Program-made: the position numbers and the translations under genes | Part shown: positions 56,509 to 64,000 of the stretch, one piece after another | How the letters are laid out: each line of letters opens with the position of its first letter | How positions within the stretch are numbered: position 1 is the first letter of the stretch | Source: Marthasterias glacialis | Taxonomy: Eukaryota; Echinodermata; Asteroidea; Forcipulatida; Asteriidae | Length of the DNA stretch: 64,000 bases | NCBI GenBank assembly: GCA_911728455.2 | Contig: OU452221.1 | Location: forward strand, 5,360,290-5,424,289 | Reading direction: 5' to 3' | Notes under the pieces: model-generated | The model's input: the letters and a program-made list of their open reading frames with translations, nothing else | What the model was told of the DNA's origin: nothing | The model's database searches: none

Positions 56509-56514
56509 AATAAA
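56509..56514 (+). terminator. putative poly(A) signal for RBM5
   Basis: AATAAA about 280 nt downstream of the RBM5 stop codon, in AT-rich unique-looking 3' UTR sequence and upstream of the 28-bp minisatellite. Confidence 0.55.
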
Positions 56515-56950
56515 TGTATGATACTTTTACAGTATTTGTACGATATTTATAGTGGAATGGCATCTAATGATATCTGAATGAGGGCCATTGCTGTCGGGAC
56601 ATAATGAGATGAGGGACTAGTTTCATGAAGCTGCTTAACATACGAGACAAATCCGTGCGTGTAGTAGCACAAAATGATGTGTTACACAGGACAGCGGGGA
56701 ACTAGCTCTGCATGTGCGTACTTGCAGCAGGCACGCAACTACGTTACGTCTGAAAAGGAGGGAAGTGCCAGGCACTGCAAAGGTCTTTTTCAATTTTCAA
56801 GCAATAAACCACAAATATAATGGCAAATTAGGGAGATCGCCAACATTAAGGCTCCTGCTCAGCTGATCAACTGATCAGCTGAAAAGATGCATGCCTGTTC
56901 AAATTACTAAAGCATTCTTTCCTTTTTATACACAGTTGGTGCAGAAGTTT

Positions 56951-57653
56951 GTGAACCTTCCACAAAAGTTTAATCCTGTATAGGAAACCTTTCAAGGTTA
57001 ATCTTGTACATAAAACCTTTCAAGCCTAATCCTGTATAGGAAACCTTTCGAGATTAGTCCTGTAGAGGAAACATTTCAAGTTTAATCTTGATTAGGAAAC
57101 CTTTCGAGATTAGTCCTGTAGAGGAAACATTTCAAGTTTAATCTTGTGTAGGAAACCTTTCAAGATTAGTCCTGTAGAGGAAACATTTTAAGATAAATCC
57201 TGTAAAGGAAACCTTTCAAGGTTAATCTGTATAAAAACCTTTCAAGATAAATCCTGTATAGGAAACCTTTCAAGTTTAATCTTGTGTAGGAAACCTTTGA
57301 AGATTAATCCTGTACAGGAAACCTTTCAAGACTAATCCTGTATAGGAAACCTTTCAAGTTTAATTTTGTGTAGGAAACCTTTGAAGATTAATCCTGTACA
57401 GGAAACCTTTCAAGACTAATCCTGTATAGGAAACATTTCAAGTTTAATCTTGTGTAGGAAACCTTTCAAGATTAATCCTGTATAGGAAACCTTTCAAGAT
57501 TAATCCTGTGTAGGAAACATTTCAAGTTTAATCTTGTGTAGGAAACCTTTGAAGATTAATCCTGTACAGGAAACCTTTGAAGATTAATCCTGTATAGGAA
57601 ACATTTCAAGTTTAATCTTGTATAGGAGACCTTTCAAGATTAACCCTGTATAT
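56951..57653. repeat. 28-bp minisatellite, about 24 copies
   Basis: Downstream of RBM5. Consensus unit AGGAAACCTTTCAAG plus TTTAATCTTGTGT or ATTAATCCTGTAT; the two subtypes alternate over part of the array, suggesting a higher-order 56-bp unit. No unique spacers, so not CRISPR-like. Confidence 0.93.
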
Positions 57654-57802
57654 TGCTGTGATCAGTTTAATGATGATGAAAACTGTGGTACGGATGTTGT
57701 TGTTTTTTAATTAATTTTTTTTTCATTTCAATGCATGCTGAAATCAGTAGTGTCTAGTTTTGACAAAAGCTAGTTCAAGCATTATTTTTTAAGTGAACTA
57801 AA

Positions 57803-58192
57803 ATGTCACCGATGGTCAGTTTAATACAAAACTATTTGAAAAGGAGACAGATGACCCCAAACTGGCAAACTGAAATGACTGTGATTCACAAGAGCATGTC
57901 ACCAGATTTCACTCTTCATGAAATACACAGTCTAGAAGCAAAAAATTTACCCCTTGCACCAACGTCACACTTGGCTACTGTCTGGCACACATGCCATTTT
58001 GGGAGTCGAATTGCACGTAAAAATTACGGTAAGCGCGTAAACGTCGTGTTGCCTAAAATGCATACAACACCGTATAACACACAGGGACATATCGATTCCC
58101 AAAATGGTGCAACCAAGATTGTGATGATGACGTCAGGTGAGTTGGGTCAGTACTCCACAAAAGCTTTAAAGATGGACCACAAATTAGTCTAA
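57803..58192 (+). CDS. unassigned 129-codon ORF (doubtful)
   Basis: An ATG-initiated open frame beginning MSPMVSLIQNYLKRRQ in AT-rich sequence after the 28-bp minisatellite. I recognise no domain, signal peptide or membrane segment and see no flanking splice evidence. It could be chance or the relic of a transposon. Listed because it is the longest ORF here not explained by a gene. Confidence 0.12.
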   Translation: MSPMVSLIQNYLKRRQMTPNWQTEMTVIHKSMSPDFTLHEIHSLEAKNLPLAPTSHLATVWHTCHFGSRIARKNYGKRVNVVLPKMHTTPYNTQGHIDSQNGATKIVMMTSGELGQYSTKALKMDHKLV

Positions 58193-58639
58193 AAATTTTC
58201 TCTTTCAATTGTTTATATTTGTGGTAAAAATGCCTGCCATACTCTAGATAACTGCCAGTACATACTTAGGCCAGTTATTAAGCCAACTTGAAACATATGT
58301 ATTGTTTAGTGCTTAAGAGTTTTTTATTAATCAGGAATTGACGCTAATTTAAGACTCTAGTTTTTCACTTTAAGTAGCTTTGTATTGGCAGAGCGGTAGT
58401 TTTGAGCAGCGATGTGTAAATGTTGACTTTGTATATAACTTCAGCCTACGAATATATTTGTAATTAAAAAGATGACTTACGGGTGAAGCAATTCAATTAT
58501 GAAATTTGTTGCCTTTGATTTTATTTTTATTTCGAAGTAAAAATATTATACACAGTACAATGGAGAGACTATTAATGGCGCCCCCATGAATAGCGTGTAC
58601 AACACATGCATCTTGCTAAGCCCCAGGCCACACACAAAA

Positions 58640-58940
58640 GACAGTCCGGCAATCCACCCAATTTGGGTTGGCGTAGTGGTATCTTTCCTCGCCTTACACC
58701 TCTTGGACCCCAGTTCGAATCCGGCTGGGGGTACTGTGTGGATTGGGCTTTCAATCCCTACCTGATTGCGTGGGTTTTCCCTGGAATATTTCTCTTGGGT
58801 TTTCCTCCCACATCTAAAAATGAAACTTCCTTCCTTGTCTTCTCTCCATGGAGTTCTTGACTAGTATAGTGATTAAGTTCTCTTTTCTGAGAATCCTTGG
58901 CTTCACAACCAGAATTAATAAGTGAAATGAAAACCAATCC
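58640..58940 (+). mobile_element. tRNA-derived SINE, type C
   Basis: GGTTGGCGTAGTGGTATCTT head with AGTTCGAATCCGGCTGGG B box, followed by a body including TCTTCTCTCCATGGAGTTCT and TTCTGAGAATCCTTGG. The body word recurs at 39188-39275 in RBM5, showing it is a dispersed repeat. Confidence 0.65.
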
Positions 58941-59057
58941 AACTGGTGTGATGTGATTTTAGAGCGTCAGACTTTTGGGTGTGCTTTTGGAGCTGTAATT
59001 GGTCAAAGCAAAAAGGGGCGGAGCTTAATGGATCAGTCTATTCAGATATTATCTGCA

Positions 59058-59236
59058 GGGAACCACTTTCATAGAGAGTATTGTTTAATTTGTTTCTGTT
59101 GAGCAAAAATAAACAGGAAACCAGTCACAAGTGGTACATGTGACATGGCATTTTGGCTGGTAATCTAATTCTGGTAAGCAAAATCGCTGTGTGCTTAGTG
59201 ACTTTTTGTGCTTAAGCTGCTCTATGAAAATGGGCC
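59058..59236. mobile_element. GGGCCC MITE
   Basis: RBM5-MRPL46 intergenic. AACCACTTTCATAGAGAGTA start, GGAAACCAGTCACAAGTGGT interior, AGCTGCTCTATGAAAATGGGCC end. Confidence 0.65.
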
Positions 59237-59803
59237 TTGAACACACGGGCTGTGTGTTTTGTAATGGCTCCACATACATAATGACAAGTACACCTGAACT
59301 GCTCAGAACCCACTTGTGTAGTTTTGTATACCAAGGCATTTACTTTTATTCATACCACACTCTGATACAGAATTTCTATGCTAAATATGCTAAGCGTGGA
59401 CTCCTTACTGATGAATCACAGGTCGGATCAAACATTTCTTGCTGTACACAAAAACTCTTACATTTGAGTTACAGGCAGGGCCGGTCAAACCATTGTGCTG
59501 GTTTGTTTCAAAACTGGTTTCTGATGCACTTTGCCGTAGGATGGAGTTGAGCCTCTGGTGAAGAGACCATGTCCAGAAGATTGATTCCAGTTAGTCGACA
59601 CAGAGGATCTGTGGTCATTATACATGTAGGTCACCACTGGCAAGTAAACACGCATCTACACCTTGTTGTTTAGACTAGTGTTTGGGGACAAGTTTGTCCA
59701 CCAAATCGCAGTCAGCGTTCCGACTTGCTTCAAATTACTGCAGTCCTCACCTTTGGATGCAATAAGTCAACACAGTAAGAACTGGATATTGCATCGTATC
59801 ATG

Positions 59804-59809
59804 TTTAAT
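59804..59809 (-). terminator. possible poly(A) signal for MRPL46
   Basis: ATTAAA on the minus strand 114 nt after the MRPL46 stop; a common variant hexamer. Use is inferred. Confidence 0.35.
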
Positions 59810-59850
59810 GTGAACACAGCCCGACGACTCAAGGCTCTGGAGTTAGATAT

Positions 59851-59972
59851 CTAAGCTGCTAAACTGACGGGAACTGTGAATTGTTGAATGGTTTCCAGAT
59901 CGGAAGACTCTGTAGTTAGGTTCTAAACTGCCAAGCTGACGGGAATAATGAATTGTTGAATGGTTTCCAGAT
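59851..59972. repeat. tandem duplication of the MRPL46 3' coding end
   Basis: 59851-59900 and 59923-59972 are two 50-bp copies, spacing 72 bp, with a handful of differences. The upstream-in-transcript copy (59923-59972) ends the MRPL46 coding sequence; the other lies in the 3' UTR but still reads LETIQQFTVPVSLAA then a stop in the corresponding frame. Confidence 0.85.
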
Positions 59973-62900
59973 AAGAGGGAATCAAGTATTTGTCCATTTC
60001 ATCGCGGGTGACCCAGGCATAGTCCTCTATCACATTCTTGTTTATTTGTATATCTCCGGTCATCAATCTTGCTTTGTAGAAAAAAATCTGAAAATAAAAA
60101 GATAAATTTCTGATACATGTAGTAGTGGGAAAAACATGAGGATGTGCTTTTCATATATCGACACTTATGGGACACTTCTGTTTTGTTAAAACCCTTCTAC
60201 TATCAGCATGTTTCTTGAAACAACCAACCCATACCTCACTATGCCACAATATTGGCATTTTGAGACACACACATGCTGATGTAGAGAGTAGAGCCATTGC
60301 CCAATGAGAGTGGTAAACTGGAATGCTATAGATCAATTCATTGCGGATGTCCTGTAACATTGTTTTCTGCCACTACTGGGATGCAAAATCTGCACTGGGG
60401 ACTATCACTAGTGAGGTGCGGTGTCTTAAAAGACCAACCTTGGCTCCCTTGACTCCGAGCTCTTGTTGCACATCCAGTGGGTAGCTATACTTGAAGCAGG
60501 CGCTGGGGGCATTGCCGAAGAAATGAGCTCTCATGTCACGCACGCTCTGCGGGCTACACTGTGATGCCAGAACACGTTCAGCTGCCTGCAAATACACAAT
60601 CATACAAATTTGTTTCTGGTTATGGGGGGTGTCTACCCATTGAAACCTAGAACTTTAACAAAAGGGATCTGGGTGTTTTGATAGAGCGAAGAGGTCCTTG
60701 CTTTGGTTTCATGTACAAATCAATTTGTTTCTGGGGTAACGGGAGGTTCTCACAAGAACCGCAGATGAAACAAGTTCCGGTGTCTCAATGTCTCTTGGAA
60801 AGAGATGGCATTAGATTTACCCTTACCCCGAGGAGGTATAATTGTTTTTATAAGCACAAACCTGCCGCATGGTTTCCCCTTCTTGTCTGGCATCCTGTGG
60901 CATCATCCACATGCTTTTGTCTCCCACTTTGCACTTAACGAGCAGCACCAGCTTGTCCATGAATTTCCTTTGGAGGCTTTGTGGATCATCAATTTCTGTA
61001 TGGAAATTAAAAAAAAGGGAGGTCTTGACACTGCAACAACCTGGTGTGTTGACACGCCCTGGTGTGTTGACACGCCCTGGTGTGTTGACACGCCCTGGTG
61101 TGTTGACACGCCCTGGTGTGTTGACACGCCCTGGTGTGTTGACACACCCTGGATGCTTCTATGCATTCCCATCAAATTAGAGTGAAAAGATCCAAAATAC
61201 CAAACAACTACGAAGTACCATATGATTGTGTACAGTTTACAGATCAAGAACTTGGACATTTATTAGCCGATCTCAATGATTTTTAGATTAGAAAGGGAAT
61301 TCAATAAGTAAGAATTTTTTTATTTACTGTAAAACAACATCTTTGAGATGATAATAAGAGTTTGTAAAATTGGCCTTTGAATAAATAAAAAGCTTTCTGT
61401 TGTGTAAGAACATGTGCTTCATGCTTGAGTGGTCAAACAATGTGGTCCTCAGAGGTTGTTTATGTCCAAATAATTCGGTAATGGAAGGGTTAAACTAAGT
61501 TTTTTTCAAAGATTTACCTGATGTAGGACTTGCTGGTTTAAACTGATTGAATTCCTCCGTGTATCTGTCCTCCATGTCTAAAGCTGTGATGAGCTCACTG
61601 CTTTGATCATCTTCGTCATCGTCAACAAGCCCACGTTGTCTTCTCTTGATCCTCTCTCTAAGAAAAGAACCAGAAACCAATCAAGAAGTTCAAAAATTAG
61701 TGGTTACTTCAGATGTACATTTATCCAAATAATGCGGCCATCACTGGTAACTGTCGTCAAAGACCAGTATCCGCACTTTGTTTGACCACAACATGAAACA
61801 ACATACCTGTGAAAGTGTAAGCTCAATTGGTCATCGGAGTCGGGAGAAAACAGTGAAACACCCCATCACTGTTTTTCACTTTTTTTTAAACATTGGATTC
61901 CGGACTTGAAAATCAAAGTTAATTGTTTTACCCATTTCTCAAAAACGCTAGCATTTCAGGCAAAAGATTTGCACAGAAAGTCTTCCACCATGACCATCTG
62001 CTCACCATGCAAGTTATGTGTAAATCTGTGAACATTTACATTTTCAACCTTACCATTGTTAAGAGCATGGTTTAAACTCACAAGAACCAATCTTTTTGCT
62101 TTAACATTCTTAAACCAAATTAACTCAAAAACCTGAACGATAGCCCCCAAATGGAATCAGGTTGGCTTTTGACCATTTGAAACCTGACTGACCATTTGAA
62201 ACCTGACTGACCATTTGAAACCTGGCTGACCATTTCAAACCTGACTGAACATTTCAAACCTGACTGACCATTTCAAACCTGACTGACCATTTCAAACCTG
62301 ACTGACCATTTCAAACCTGACTGACCATTTCAAACCATTCAAAAATCTTTCCTCACACTTGCCTGTAGCTTTGTACACACTCTATAGCTTTACCCTAACA
62401 ACCATGGATATGCATGATCAGCCAAGCGTGTAAATGGTTTTGGATGGTGAAACAGCCGGCTTCAAAATCTAACAGAGAGTAGGAGGGCTAACAGTGGTTT
62501 CTTTCCTGCATTTGACCTATGTGGACCCCCGGTTGGAATCTCACTCCAGACGGGAGGGTTCAGTGGTTTTGTTACCAGAAAGTTTTAACAATAAGAAGCA
62601 GAATTTATCTCTCACTTGTCTTGAATAACTTGCATCTCATGATTTGACAGTAAACTATTCTCCAGCTCTACATTCTCCAGCATGGTCATGTATTCCGTCT
62701 CAATCTGCTGGAGCTCCTGCGAGACAATAGGGTAGCGCTCCAGACAGACAGCGCTCATCAGGTCCCATCTTGGACTCTTTGATTCTGCTGGTGATGCTGG
62801 GGCAGCTGACGAATAACGGCAACGTGGGTGGGAAGGTTTCCTTATACAGTGATGAGGTAATCTTGCAACGGGTGATGCTGACGAAGCAAAGTTCAGAGTA

Positions 62901-63976
62901 AAGTTATAGGCAAGATCATTTTTAAAATTAATGTTTTTCAAATTTGTTTAAATTTCTTGACACACTGATAAACAAGAACTATTTCAAACAGAAAAGCATC
63001 TGACTCTGTTGGTGCATGCTTGCACTGGACTACAATAATTAAAACAATAAAAATATTATTGAACATATATATTTCAAGTCTAACGAAGCCAGCAATCTGA
63101 GAGAAATAGTGCATTTTCATCATTGTCGTTTGTGTGGAAACTATCTGTCCCTGAAACAAAGTTAGATTGGTATGGCATTCTCCAGCCATTCAAAATGATG
63201 TCGTCTATCGTAAAGGTCCAAGAGGCCTCGCGGCATCATTGGAGAGATGTGAATATTGGACAGCAGTTTCATGATTATTCTCAAGAATAACCAACCATCA
63301 CGAATTTGTCATCAGGATGTTTTTCCTTGAAACTAAAAGGGGAGTGGACCCTCCTCAGCTCATTTTATAAATTAAACAGGTTTTTAAGAAAACAAATCAA
63401 TGACCACAATGACCATGCAGATTGTTGGAGAGGGAAAAGCCCTAGTATTGGTAGGACGTTCAGTGGCCGTGCAACAGAGACTGGCATCCTACCACCAGGG
63501 TTAGGAGGTGATAAACTTCTTGGCAACAAACCAGGTCAACTCAAGTAAACAGACAACAAGAATCCTTTTGACCACTTTTGTTTTAAGCAAATATTATTAA
63601 ATATTATGCATACATAGCCTATGATGTCTTTATGTGTATTTGCTGCTTCAACACCATTCAGCATGTTCAGTGCATAATAATTAATACAAAATTGAAATGT
63701 TGTGAGGCTTCTGGGACTTATTTTAGATAAATTTGTCTGCAATTTTTATTAATTATTATTTTTTTGTATTAAATCACACTGTCATTGATGTGAAGTGATA
63801 GCGCCCTCTCCAGGCAGTATAATAAAACGAGTTACTTCACACAGAGTTTTGTTTTGAGATTTTCGTACAGAATACAACGGCTAATATTTCTCATTTTTCC
63901 ATGAATGATTATTTTTAACTTCATGTACATACTGCTTTTTTAAAAGTAGTTAAATCTTACCTCGAACACTTGCCAT
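59923..63976 (-). CDS. MRPL46: MRPL46 (mL46), mitochondrial large ribosomal subunit protein
   Basis: Exons (minus): 63976-63961, 62877-62616, 61657-61518, 60995-60862, 60585-60439, 60087-59923; 864 nt, 287 residues (human 279). mL46 is a structural mitoribosome protein with a Nudix-like fold. Exon 1 is only 16 nt and encodes MASVR plus one base; it joins in phase to a Ser/Pro/Arg-rich leader (RLPHHCIRKPSHPRCRYSSA) that looks like a mitochondrial presequence. Family blocks in order: WDLMSAVCLERYPIVS, QIETEYMTML, SNHEMQVIQDK, DMEDRYTEEFNQFK, LQRKFMDKLVLLV, MWMMPQDARQEGET, AHFFGNAPSACFKYSYPLD, GAKIFFYKARLMTGD, YAWVTRDEMDKYL. The Nudix box has lost its catalytic glutamates, as expected for mL46. 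The last 50 bp are duplicated in the 3' UTR. Tail to tail with RBM5; its promoter is beyond the window. Confidence 0.93.
60190..60342. mobile_element. CCCTCCTACTAT TIR element, truncated copy
   Basis: MRPL46 intron 5. ACCCTTCTACTATCAGCATG and GAGTAGAGCCATTGCCCAAT match the left half of the 26322 element; the right half is missing. Confidence 0.6.
61041..61151. repeat. 18-bp minisatellite, 6 copies
   Basis: MRPL46 intron 3, 46 bp upstream of exon 4 on the gene strand's 5' side. Unit CTGGTGTGTTGACACGCC, almost perfect. Open in several frames only because 18 is a multiple of three. Confidence 0.95.
62171..62334. repeat. 19-bp minisatellite, about 8.6 copies
   Basis: MRPL46 intron 2. Unit GACCATTTCAAACCTGACT with a GAAACC/CAAACC subtype switch midway. 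Confidence 0.95.
62495..62590 (+). mobile_element. SINE type C-like fragment
   Basis: MRPL46 intron 2. CAGTGGTTTCTTTCCTGCAT and GTGGACCCCCGGTTGGAATC align loosely with the type C head. Confidence 0.35.
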
Positions 63977-64000
63977 CGAAAGACATTTTAAACTCAGGTG

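Larger units (their letters stand above)
56230..59922. other. tail-to-tail intergenic region between RBM5 and MRPL46
   Basis: Holds the RBM5 3' UTR, the 28-bp minisatellite, an unassigned 129-codon ORF at 57803-58192, a tRNA-like SINE at 58640-58940 and a GGGCCC-type MITE at 59058-59236. No further gene recognised. Confidence 0.6.

Noticed and set aside
56951..57653. CRISPR-like regular short repeat array
   Set aside because: Units abut without unique spacers and vary as subtypes of one sequence; the host DNA is eukaryotic. It is a minisatellite.
60805..61259. ORFs on both strands with WCVDTP or HQGVST repeats
   Set aside because: Produced by the 18-bp minisatellite, whose length is a multiple of three, inside an MRPL46 intron.

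Overview
This window is eukaryotic nuclear DNA: AT-rich, with small GT-AG introns, five spliced protein genes and a very dense load of short transposable elements and minisatellites. The gene set and protein similarity point to a bilaterian animal. The intron-rich deuterostome-like gene structures and abundant tRNA-derived SINEs and short inverted-repeat transposons fit a marine invertebrate, most likely an echinoderm (perhaps a sea star). That last step is inference; nothing here proves the species. Gene names rest on comparing conceptual exon translations with remembered family features, not on a database search.

Layout. (1) 1851-11758, minus: DDX20 (Gemin3), DEAD-box helicase of the SMN complex, 8 coding exons, about 1193 residues with a very long C-terminal tail. 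(2) 12216-23088, plus: twinfilin, 9 coding exons, 347 residues, containing a textbook U12-type AT-AC intron. (3) 28876-34923, minus: TIMMDC1, a mitochondrial inner-membrane complex I assembly factor, 7 exons found, extreme N terminus unresolved. (4) 36481-56229, plus: RBM5/RBM10-type splicing regulator, 21 coding exons, about 1006 residues. (5) 59923-63976, minus: MRPL46 (mL46), 6 coding exons, 287 residues. Every exon junction given keeps the reading frame, and the summed coding lengths are multiples of three.

Genes alternate in orientation: DDX20 and twinfilin are head to head across 457 bp with two oppositely oriented CCAAT boxes; twinfilin and TIMMDC1 are tail to tail; TIMMDC1 and RBM5 are head to head; RBM5 and MRPL46 are tail to tail. 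They share no single pathway, but two act in mitochondria (TIMMDC1, MRPL46) and two in RNA splicing biology (DDX20 in snRNP assembly, RBM5 in splice-site choice).

Intergenic and intronic space is filled by repeats: at least 14 copies of a SINE with a tRNA-Leu-like head, three other tRNA-like SINE types, 3' ends of a non-LTR retrotransposon, more than ten families of TIR/MITE elements (several with two or more copies here), a near-perfect 103-bp-arm snapback, and minisatellites with 18, 19, 28, 68 and about 115 bp units. No operon, CRISPR array, bacterial-type system or genuine tRNA/rRNA gene was seen. The most notable observations are the AT-AC intron, the nested insertion in the 68-bp array, the SINE head joined to two different bodies, and a coding-looking tandem duplication of the end of MRPL46.
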